A DNA stretch of 64,000 nt. It comes from Streptomyces zhihengii (GTDB lineage Bacteria; Actinomycetota; Actinomycetes; Streptomycetales; Streptomycetaceae). The stretch spans positions 746,501-810,500 of the forward strand of contig NZ_JAFEJA010000002.1 of assembly GCF_016919245.1 (NCBI RefSeq), read 5' to 3'. The notes beneath the pieces were generated by a model. That model was given only the letters and a program-made list of their open reading frames with translations, did not search any database and was not told where the DNA came from. Position numbers and translations under genes: made by a program. Below, in pieces: positions 53,215 to 60,400 of the stretch (position 1 is the first letter of the stretch; the number at the start of each line of letters is the position of its first letter).

Positions 53215-55662
53215 TCACCCCGTCCCGTCGCGCGGCGGGTCGGGCAGCAGCTGCTCCGTCCAGACGGTCTTCCCCTCGCGGGCGTGCCGGGTGCCCCAGC
53301 GCTCCGTCAGCTGCGCGACGAGCAGCAGCCCGCGCCCGCCCTCGTCGGTGGTGCGGGCCCGCCGCAGATGCGGCGAGGTGCTGCTCGGGTCGGTGACCTC
53401 GCAGATCAGCCGGTGATGGTGGATCAGCCGCAGCGTCACCGGCCCGCCGGCGTAGCGGTAGGCGTTGGTCACCAGCTCGCTCACGATCAGCTCGGTGGTG
53501 AAGACCAGCTCGTCCAGCCCCCAGGTGGTGAGCTGCTCGGCGGTCAGCCGCCGTGCCCGTGACGGTGCGGTCGCCTCCGCCGACAGCTCCCAGGTGGCGA
53601 CCAGCCGGGGCGACAGCGTCTTGGTGCGGGCCAGCAGCAGCGCCACGTCGTCGGCCGGCCGGGCGGGCAGCAGCGCGTCCACGATCTCCTGGGCCATGGT
53701 GTCGAGCGGGCGCCCGGGCCGGTCGAGACTGCGGCACAGCCGGGCGAGCCCCGCGTCCACGTCGTGGCGGGCGCCGTCGATCAGCCCGTTGGTGTACAGC
53801 GCGACGACACTGCCCTCCGGGAGGGTCAGCTCGGCGGTCTCGAACGGCAGCCCGCCCAGCCCCAGCGGCGGCCCCACGGGCAGGTCCGGCACGCTCACCT
53901 GCCCCTGCGGCGTCACCAGCACCGGCGGGGGGTGCCCGGCGCGCGCGATGCAGCACTGCCGGGACACCGGGTCGTAGACCGCGTACAGACAGGTCGCCCC
54001 CACCACCTGCTCGCCGGGGGTGCCCTCCTGGTCGGGCTCCTGCTCGCCCGCGAGCCGTGTCACCAGGTCGTCGAGATGGGACAGGACCTCGTCCGGTTCG
54101 AGGTCCAGATCCGCCAGGGTGTGCACGGCCGTGCGCAATCGGCCCATGGTCGCCGCCGCGTTGATGCCGTGGCCGACCACGTCGCCCACCACCAGGGCCA
54201 CCCGGGCGCCCGACAGCGGGATCACGTCGAACCAGTCGCCGCCCACCCCGGCCGCGCCCCCGGCCGGCATGTAGCGGTGCGCCACCACGACCGCCGGGTG
54301 CACCGGCAGCTCGCGCGGCAGCAGTCTGCGCTGGAGGGCGACCGCGGTGCGCCGCTGCTGGGTGAACCGGCGCGCGTTGTCGATCGACACGGCCGCACGG
54401 GAGGCGAGCTCGCCCGCCAGCGTCAGATCGTCCTCCTCGAACGGCTCCGGCAGCCGCGACCGCCACAGGCTCATGAAGCCGAGCACCAGGCCCCGCGCGG
54501 TCAGGGGCACCACGATCAGCGAGTGCATGCCGTTGTGGCCGGACAGGTCCATGTGCTCGTAGCCCTTGGGCACGTGCGAGGAGTCGATGTACGGCTCCAG
54601 CACCGGCCGCCGGGTCGCCAGGCAGCGGGCCTGCACGGAATCGCCGGGGAAGACGTTGAGCGAGCCGACGGGGAACATCGGCAGGTCCGCCTTGGGGATC
54701 ACACTGTGCAGCGCCGTCCTGCGCACCGCGCCGCCCGAGCCGTCGGCGACGGGCTCCTCGCCCCGGCTCACCTGCTCCAGCAGGTCCACCGAGGCGCAGT
54801 CGGCCAGCCCCGGCACGGCCGCCGCGGCCAGTTCGTCCGCGGTCGTCGCGACGTCCAGCGTGGTGCCGATCGCGGTGCCCGCCGCGCTGAGCAGGGCCAG
54901 CCTGCGCTGCGCCCGGTACCGGTCGGTGACGTCCTCGACCATCAGGGTGACGCCCTGCACCCTGCCCGTGGCGTCCTGCATGCGGAAGGCGGAGACGGCG
55001 ACGTACCGCTCCTCGGCCGGGGCGGAGAGCAGCCGGCAGGACTGCTCCGTGAAGATCAGCGGCGTGCCGGTCTCCAGCACCTTGCGCAGCCGGTCCTCGA
55101 TGAGGTCGGCGTCCTCGCGCACCAGGAAGTCGCCGATCCGGAAGCCGCGTGCCTGGTGGGGGCGGATACCGCCGATGTGCGCGACGGCCCGGTTCACCCG
55201 CAGGATCCGCAGGTCGGTGTCGTGCACCGACAGACCGATGGGCGAGGTGCGGAACAGCCCGTCCATCACCGACCGGTCGATCTCCCACTGCACCACCTCG
55301 GCGGCGGGCGCCCCGACGACGTACCACTCCCACTCCCCGCCGGCCCGCGCGACGAGCCGGGCCCGGACGCCGAAGCCGAGGGTGCCGCCGTCCCCGGCGC
55401 GCACCGGCACCACGCCGAACCAGCCGCGGTCGCGCACACACGCGGCGACGGCCTCCAGCACCGTCGCCCGGTCCGCAGGGGGGACGAGCACGTCGATCGC
55501 CGGACGTCCGAGCACCTCGGCCGCGGAGTGCCCCAGCAACTCCTCGGCGCGCTCGCTCCATCCGGTGATCAGGCCGTGCGTGTCGAGCACCACGGAGACG
55601 GCGCGACCCTGCGAGAACGGGTCCTCCGGGCTCTCACTGATCAAGGTCACGGAACCGGTCAT
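53215..55662 (-). CDS. PAS-GAF-SpoIIE phosphatase-HATPase protein
   Basis: An 815-residue regulator. Two PAS domains (residues ~20-130 and ~130-260; SPIGLSVHDTDLRILRVNRA) and a GAF domain (~275-440) lead to a PP2C/SpoIIE phosphatase and an HATPase_c_2 kinase-like domain (~690-815: ELIVSELVTNAYRYAGG, DEGGRGLLLVAQLTERWG). Phosphatase metal ligands are present: Asp476 (GGDWFDV) and Asp494 (VVGDVVGHG). The third motif reads YTNGLID with Asn625 where Asp is usual, so activity may be lowered. It probably switches anti-anti-sigma phosphorylation. GGAGG lies nine bases before the ATG at 55662. Confidence 0.92.
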   Translation of the reverse strand: MTGSVTLISESPEDPFSQGRAVSVVLDTHGLITGWSERAEELLGHSAAEVLGRPAIDVLVPPADRATVLEAVAACVRDRGWFGVVPVRAGDGGTLGFGVRARLVARAGGEWEWYVVGAPAAEVVQWEIDRSVMDGLFRTSPIGLSVHDTDLRILRVNRAVAHIGGIRPHQARGFRIGDFLVREDADLIEDRLRKVLETGTPLIFTEQSCRLLSAPAEERYVAVSAFRMQDATGRVQGVTLMVEDVTDRYRAQRRLALLSAAGTAIGTTLDVATTADELAAAAVPGLADCASVDLLEQVSRGEEPVADGSGGAVRRTALHSVIPKADLPMFPVGSLNVFPGDSVQARCLATRRPVLEPYIDSSHVPKGYEHMDLSGHNGMHSLIVVPLTARGLVLGFMSLWRSRLPEPFEEDDLTLAGELASRAAVSIDNARRFTQQRRTAVALQRRLLPRELPVHPAVVVAHRYMPAGGAAGVGGDWFDVIPLSGARVALVVGDVVGHGINAAATMGRLRTAVHTLADLDLEPDEVLSHLDDLVTRLAGEQEPDQEGTPGEQVVGATCLYAVYDPVSRQCCIARAGHPPPVLVTPQGQVSVPDLPVGPPLGLGGLPFETAELTLPEGSVVALYTNGLIDGARHDVDAGLARLCRSLDRPGRPLDTMAQEIVDALLPARPADDVALLLARTKTLSPRLVATWELSAEATAPSRARRLTAEQLTTWGLDELVFTTELIVSELVTNAYRYAGGPVTLRLIHHHRLICEVTDPSSTSPHLRRARTTDEGGRGLLLVAQLTERWGTRHAREGKTVWTEQLLPDPPRDGTG

Positions 55663-55839
55663 CGCCTCCATCCTCCGCCGTGCGCCACGCCCCCGCACCC
55701 CCACCCGGGCGCCGCCGGACCGCTTCCGGGGGCGTGCCGATGAGTTCCGGCGGCCGCGTCGGTCACCACTGAGGCAGGAGCGAGACACCGCCGGCACCTC
55801 GCCGGACGCCGAGGGGCCGACCGAGAACCTGGAGCGACC

Positions 55840-56313
55840 ATGCCGCGCATCACCCCGAATCTCTGGTTCGACACGCAGGGGAGGGAGGCCGCGGAGTTCT
55901 ACGTCTCGGTCTTCCCCGACTCGCGGATCACGCACGTCTCCTACTACGGCGAGGCCGGTCCGCGCGCCGCCGGCACCGTGCTGACCGTCGACTTCGTGCT
56001 CGACGGGACGCCGTTCACCGCCATCAACGGCGGTCCGGACTTCACCTTCACCGAGGCCGTGTCCCTCCTCGTCGACTGCGCGGACCAGGAGGAGGTCGAC
56101 CACTACTGGTCCCGGCTCGGGGAGGGCGGCCAGGAGGGGCCGTGCGGCTGGCTCAAGGACCGGTACGGCCTCTCCTGGCAGGTGGTGCCCGCCGCGCTGG
56201 GCGAGCTCCTGGAGGACCCGGACCCCGAGCGGGCCCAGCGGGCGATGAAGGCGATGCTCGGGATGCACAAGCTCGACGTCGCCGCGCTGCGCGCCGCGGC
56301 GGACGGCGCCTGA
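55840..56313 (+). CDS. PhnB-like VOC family protein
   Basis: A 157-residue protein. PRITPNLWFDTQGREAAEFYVSVFPDSRI is the start of the PhnB/'3-demethylubiquinone methyltransferase-like' group of VOC proteins, and the rest (FVLDGTPFTAINGGPDFTFTEAVSLLVDC, YGLSWQVVPAALGELL) follows it throughout. The enzymatic role of the group is not settled. AACC-type spacer with GGAG precedes the ATG. It is divergent from the SpoIIE gene with about 177 bases between starts. Confidence 0.9.
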   Translation: MPRITPNLWFDTQGREAAEFYVSVFPDSRITHVSYYGEAGPRAAGTVLTVDFVLDGTPFTAINGGPDFTFTEAVSLLVDCADQEEVDHYWSRLGEGGQEGPCGWLKDRYGLSWQVVPAALGELLEDPDPERAQRAMKAMLGMHKLDVAALRAAADGA

Positions 56314-56438
56314 CGGGCGGTACGGCGCCTGTTCCCCCGGGGCCCGCGGGGCGGCCCCGCCCGAGGCCCCGCGGGCGCCCGGGCGGGGTGCCGGTGGCGA
56401 CAAGGGTTGAACGCACGCATCAATCGATGCGCCGTGTC

Positions 56439-56467
56439 TTGTCAGAGGGTCGAAACACTCCTACAGT
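56439..56467 (+). promoter_or_regulatory. Promoter of the cellulase gene
   Basis: TTGTCA (56439-56444), a 17-base spacer, then TACAGT (56462-56467): a good vegetative-type -35/-10 pair. The start site would fall beside or in the CebR-type palindrome. Confidence 0.75.
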
Positions 56468-56480
56468 CCGTCAGCGGTAA

Positions 56481-56494
56481 TGGGAGCGCTCCCA
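56481..56494. promoter_or_regulatory. CebR-type operator TGGGAGCGCTCCCA
   Basis: A perfect 14-base palindrome identical to the known CebR box of Streptomyces, lying 14 bases after the -10 and 30 bases before the cellulase ATG. CebR represses such genes until cellobiose or cellotriose is present. Confidence 0.95.
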
Positions 56495-56523
56495 AAGCAC
56501 ACCCCCACTGCTGAAGGGACACC

Positions 56524-57639
56524 ATGAAGCACCGACTGCGAGCCGCCGCGACGGCCCTGCTGATGACGCTGGGCACCCTTGCCGCCCTGCTCACCGGCGC
56601 CCTGCCGGCACAGGCCGACGTGCAGATCTGCGAACAGTACGGCAGCACCGTCATCCAGGGCCGCTATGTGGTCCAGAACAACCGCTGGGGCACGGGCGAG
56701 ACCCAGTGCGTCAACGCCACGGACACCGGATTCACGGTGACCCGCGCCGACGGCTCGGTCCCCACCAACGGCGCGCCCAAGTCCTACCCGTCGCTCTTCG
56801 ACGGCTGCCACTACACCAACTGCGCGCCCGGCACCCGGCTGCCCAAGCAGCTCTCGACCATCGGGTCCGTGCCGACCAGCATCTCCTACGGCTTCGTCCA
56901 GAACGCCGTCTACAACGCCTCCTTCGACATCTGGCTGGACCCGCAGCCCAAGAAGGACGGCGTCAACCGCACCGAGATCATGATCTGGTTCAACCGCGTC
57001 GGCCCGATCCAGCCCATCGGCTCCCCGGTGGGCAACGCGACCGTCGGCGGGCGCACCTGGGAGGTGTGGACGGGCAACAACGGCGGCAACGACGTCATCT
57101 CCTTCGTCGCCCCCTCCGCCCTGCCGAGCTGGTCGTTCGACGTGATGGACTTCGTCGACCACACGGTCGGCCGGGGCATGGCCGCCCCGAACTGGTACCT
57201 GACCAGCGTCCAGGCCGGCTTCGAGCCCTGGCAGGGCGGGGCCGGTCTGGCCGTCCACTCGTTCTCGACCTCCGTCGAGGACGGGAACGGCGGCGGGGAG
57301 GAGGAGCCGCCCGCCGAGCCCGGCGCCTGCGCGGTGGCCTACACCCCCAACGTCTGGCAGGGCGGCTTCACGGCCGAGGTCACCGTCCGCAACAGCGGCA
57401 CCGCGGCGGTCGACGGCTGGGAGCTCGGCTTCACCCTGCCCGCGGGCCAGAGCGTCACCAGTGCCTGGAACGCCGCCCTCACCCCGTCCAGCGGTGCGGT
57501 CACGGCGCGTGACAGCGGCTTCAACAGGCGAATCCAAGCGGGTGGGACGCAGTCCTTCGGCTTCCAGGGCACGTACACGGGAAGCTACGCGGAACCGTCC
57601 GCCTTCACCCTCAACGGCCGCGCCTGCACCGTGAGCTGA
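56524..57639 (+). CDS. celB: Secreted endoglucanase, GH12 plus CBM2 (CelB-like)
   Basis: A 371-residue secreted cellulase. The signal peptide ends at ALPAQA (residue ~31). GH12 domain: QNNRWGTGETQCVNATDTGF, nucleophile Glu151 (EIMIWF) and acid/base Glu234 (GFEPWQGG). A Gly/Glu/Pro linker (~residues 258-272: GNGGGEEEPP) joins a C-terminal CBM2 (CAVAYTPNVWQGGFTAEVTVR, then QSFGFQGTYTG) that binds crystalline cellulose. Both catalytic glutamates are present. The CebR box just upstream ties it to cellobiose. The layout matches CelB of S. lividans. Confidence 0.95.
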   Translation: MKHRLRAAATALLMTLGTLAALLTGALPAQADVQICEQYGSTVIQGRYVVQNNRWGTGETQCVNATDTGFTVTRADGSVPTNGAPKSYPSLFDGCHYTNCAPGTRLPKQLSTIGSVPTSISYGFVQNAVYNASFDIWLDPQPKKDGVNRTEIMIWFNRVGPIQPIGSPVGNATVGGRTWEVWTGNNGGNDVISFVAPSALPSWSFDVMDFVDHTVGRGMAAPNWYLTSVQAGFEPWQGGAGLAVHSFSTSVEDGNGGGEEEPPAEPGACAVAYTPNVWQGGFTAEVTVRNSGTAAVDGWELGFTLPAGQSVTSAWNAALTPSSGAVTARDSGFNRRIQAGGTQSFGFQGTYTGSYAEPSAFTLNGRACTVS

Positions 57640-57660
57640 CGGACCGCAGCCCGCACGGGC

Positions 57661-57686
57661 CGGGGGCCGGCGCCGACCGGCCCCCG
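57661..57686. terminator. Terminator after the cellulase gene
   Basis: CGGGGGCCGG (57661-57670) pairs perfectly with CCGGCCCCCG (57677-57686) around a six-base loop, 22 bases after the cellulase stop. Confidence 0.85.
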
Positions 57687-57710
57687 TACCCCGCGCGATA
57701 GGGTCCCGGC

Positions 57711-58367
57711 ATGCCGCACCGGACCACCGCACCCGCCCCGGGCCCCGTCACCGCCGAGGACGTGGACCACGCCGTACGCCTGTGCACGGACCTGCTGCGG
57801 TCCGCGGCGGACGACGCGGCGTGGGAGCGGCCGGCCGGCACCCTCACCTGGGACTGCCGCGAGACCGTGGAGCATCTCGCCGACGATCTCTTCGCCTACG
57901 CCGCCCAACTCGGCCTGCGCACCGGCCCGCCGGACCGCGAGGTGCCCTTCCGCTACGGGGCCCGCCGGCCCGGCGGGCCCGCGAGCACGGTGTTCGCCGA
58001 CCCGAAGGCCGGCCGGGAGGGGCTCGTCCAGGTCGTGGAGAGCTGCGGCGCGCTGCTCGTCGCGATGGTGCGCACCACGCCGCCGGACGTCCGCGGACAC
58101 CATGTCTTCGGCGCCTCGGACCCCGAGGGCTTCGCCGCCATGGGCGTCGTCGAGACCCTCGTCCACACCCATGACGTGGCCGAGGGCCTCGGGCTGGAGT
58201 GGGAACCGCCGGCTGAGCTGTGCGCGCGGGTGCTCACCCGGCTGTTCCCGGACGTGCCGGCCGGCCACGGCCCCTGGCCCGCACTGCTGTGGGCCACCGG
58301 GCGGGGCGAACTGCCCGGCCTCCCGCGCCGCACCGCGTGGCGCTGGTACGGCGAACCGGGGGCCTGA
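57711..58367 (+). CDS. MDMPI/DinB-like metal-binding protein
   Basis: A 218-residue four-helix protein of the mycothiol-dependent maleylpyruvate isomerase N-terminal / DinB type. TAEDVDHAVRLCTDLLRSAA, WDCRETVEHLADDLFAYAAQL and VVETLVHTHDVAEGLGLEW supply the spaced histidines (in HLADD and HTHD) that hold a divalent metal in this fold. Members use mycothiol or other thiols, but many are uncharacterised. It is separated from the cellulase by a terminator and so is a separate unit. Confidence 0.8.
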   Translation: MPHRTTAPAPGPVTAEDVDHAVRLCTDLLRSAADDAAWERPAGTLTWDCRETVEHLADDLFAYAAQLGLRTGPPDREVPFRYGARRPGGPASTVFADPKAGREGLVQVVESCGALLVAMVRTTPPDVRGHHVFGASDPEGFAAMGVVETLVHTHDVAEGLGLEWEPPAELCARVLTRLFPDVPAGHGPWPALLWATGRGELPGLPRRTAWRWYGEPGA

Positions 58368-58406
58368 GCCCTCCGGGCGCGGCGCGGGGCCGCGGCGGCC
58401 GTACGG

Positions 58407-58589
58407 TCACCTGCTCCGTCGTGAGCGCGGGGCGCCCGGTCCCTCGGGCACCGCGTCGTCGGCGCCGGGCTCCGGGTCGTTCGCCAGCTCCATACGCGTG
58501 TGCTGCTGACGGGCCCGCAGGTACCCCGCGACCTCGTGCTTCATCTCGTCGTCCTTGCGGGGGCTCACCCGGTTGCTGCCTTGCTCCAT
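58407..58589 (-). CDS. Small conserved actinobacterial protein
   Basis: A 60-residue acidic/basic, hydrophilic protein beginning MEQGSNRVSPRKDDEMKHEV. I recognise this start as common to a small family in Streptomyces (E-G-S-x-x-V-x-P-R-x-D-D-E-M-K-H-E), of unknown function, related in start to DUF2795-adjacent proteins. A very strong GAGGAGGT lies directly before the ATG, which supports real translation. The C-terminus is variable. Convergent with the MDMPI-like gene. Confidence 0.75.
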   Translation of the reverse strand: MEQGSNRVSPRKDDEMKHEVAGYLRARQQHTRMELANDPEPGADDAVPEGPGAPRSRRSR

Positions 58590-58738
58590 GGAGGGACCTC
58601 CTCAGTGCGTTCGTGCCGTCCCCGTCACGTACCCCATCGTCGCAGAACGACACGGAACACTCGAACGGATGAGGACAGCGCCCTTGACCTGCGGTTTCGC
58701 TCCGGTCCCGAGGCCGTGCGCGGCGGAGCGGACACGGC

Positions 58739-58770
58739 GGTGCCCGGGCGGCCGAGGCCGTCCGGGCACC
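58739..58770. terminator. Hairpin downstream of the repeat/membrane protein gene
   Basis: 58739-58753 pairs with 58756-58770 (GGTGCCCGG.. arms of 15 with one mismatch), with a tiny GA loop. It lies 15 bases after the minus-strand gene's stop. Confidence 0.75.
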
Positions 58771-58785
58771 GGGGAGCGCGGGGTG

Positions 58786-59991
58786 TCAGGCGCCCTTCGC
58801 CGCACCCGCCCTGCCGGTCCGGCGCACCAGCACCGTCCCCGCCAGCAGGGCGGCCGCCGCCGAACTCAGCACCGCCAGGGCCTTGGCCCAGGTGAACGAG
58901 TCACCGAGGCTGCTGTTCAGCAGATCCGCGGTGCCCGCCCCGGCGAGCGCGTGGAGGGCGATGATGCCGACGGCGAGTCCCGCGGCCGCCGCCCACATCA
59001 CCAGGGTGTCCCGCACCGCCAGCCACACACCGCCCACCAGGCACAGCAGGGTGACGGCGACGGACAGGGTCTCGGCGTAGCCGCCGGAACGCAGACCCGC
59101 GAGGTCGGTGGGCACATGGATCACACCGCAGGCGAACAGCGCGAGCGCGGCGGGCCAGCGCAGCACGGAGCGGAGCGCCGGCGACACGCTGTGGCCGGCC
59201 GGACCGGCGGCGAGCGCGCTGTTCAGCGCCGACGCGTGCCAGCCGCCCTGCTTCCCGGAACGCTTCTGCCGCCTGCGCCCGGTGTCCGGCGCGGCGGCCG
59301 CGGCGTCGCCCGCCGCGGGCTCCGGGGCGCGGGCCTCCCGCGGCCGGTCCGTGTCGGCCCGCCAGTCGCTGCTGTCCGTGCCCAGGATGGAGACGAGTTC
59401 GACCACGTCGTCGACCGGACGGCCGACGGCCGCCGCCCGCAGGGTGGTGCCGGCCTGGTCGAGGTCGTGGCCGGACTCCTTGAGCAGGGCCATCAACTGC
59501 CGTACCTCGTCCAGCGGACGGGCGACCGCGGCGGCACGCAGGGCGACGTCGGCGGGCCGCGACACCTCGCCCGACTCCTGGAGGCGGGTGACGAGGGCGG
59601 CGACCTCCTCCAGCGGACGCTCGGTCGCGGCCGTCCGCAGCAGGGTGTGCACCGGTTCACCGTCGTCCGCGCCGGCGTCGTCCGCACCGACCCGGGTGGT
59701 GTCCGCGTCCCGGCCCCCGGCGGGCTCGTCGCCGGTGTCCGGAGCCCGCCGGCCGGGCTCCTCCGGGGCCCCGGTGCCGGTGTCCTCGTCGTCCCGGGCG
59801 CGTGCCGGACGCGACGTCCGCCGGTCCAGGTCGTCCGGCTTCCCGGTGACCGCCACCGCGAGGGATCCCGCGGGCGGCAGAGCGGGGAGGGCGTCGACCG
59901 CGAACGGGGGTTCCGGTGCCGATGCGGTGCGGGAGGGCCGCCGCTCGTCCTCGCGGTCGGCCGTGTCGGTGCTGAAGGGGTCGGATGTCAT
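58786..59991 (-). CDS. Protein with three short helical repeats and four C-terminal membrane helices
   Basis: A 401-residue protein of no named family. Residues 1-115 are disordered, rich in Asp, Arg, Pro and Thr. Three ~30-residue repeats follow (~113-205): LLRTAATERPLEEVAALVTRL, LRAAAVARPLDEVRQLMALLK and LRAAAVGRPVDDVVELVSIL; each reads L-R-x-A-A-x-x-R-P-x-[DE]-[DE]-V. A basic linker leads to four helices (~275-395; AALALFACGVIHVPTDLAGL, LSVAVTLLCLVGGVWLAV, WAAAAGLAVGIIALHALAG, ALAVLSSAAAALLAGTVLV). Probably membrane-anchored with a cytoplasmic repeat platform. Divergent from the second SpoIIE-like gene. Confidence 0.75.
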   Translation of the reverse strand: MTSDPFSTDTADREDERRPSRTASAPEPPFAVDALPALPPAGSLAVAVTGKPDDLDRRTSRPARARDDEDTGTGAPEEPGRRAPDTGDEPAGGRDADTTRVGADDAGADDGEPVHTLLRTAATERPLEEVAALVTRLQESGEVSRPADVALRAAAVARPLDEVRQLMALLKESGHDLDQAGTTLRAAAVGRPVDDVVELVSILGTDSSDWRADTDRPREARAPEPAAGDAAAAAPDTGRRRQKRSGKQGGWHASALNSALAAGPAGHSVSPALRSVLRWPAALALFACGVIHVPTDLAGLRSGGYAETLSVAVTLLCLVGGVWLAVRDTLVMWAAAAGLAVGIIALHALAGAGTADLLNSSLGDSFTWAKALAVLSSAAAALLAGTVLVRRTGRAGAAKGA

Positions 59992-60400
59992 GGCGCGGAC
60001 TCCGTTCGCGGACCTTCTGTCAGGTCCGCTGGTTCGACTCGTTCGTGCTGCGCTGTTGGCGCACTGCCTCCCACTACCGCCCAGTTCGGCGCGTTGCGCC
60101 ATCCGGGAACCCCGGCGCTGGGCCGACAGGGCGACGAGAGCCACGCCGCCGCCCTCCCGCGGGGCTCCCCGGCCCCCGTCCGGTACCGCCCCGTGCCGTC
60201 TTTGCCCAGCATCTGGCTCCGGGCGGCCTCCCACGGCGGCCGTATCAGATCCCGCACCCCCCGTACGCCCCGGGCCCGCGCCCCGACGGGCGGCGCCGGA
60301 CCGGCTGGAGTTCAATGAAGGCTCGGGGGCCGAGCCTTCACCGCACACACCGATCGCCGACCGCCAGGTCATGGGAGCGCCCCGTGGGAATGATCGCCCA
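59992..60400. other. 409-base divergent intergenic region
   Basis: No gene seen. GCGGACCT (60008-60015) and AGGTCCGC (60022-60029) are a perfect eight-base inverted repeat with a six-base loop, close to the start of the membrane protein gene, and could be a regulatory site. Otherwise I see no clear promoter. Confidence 0.55.
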
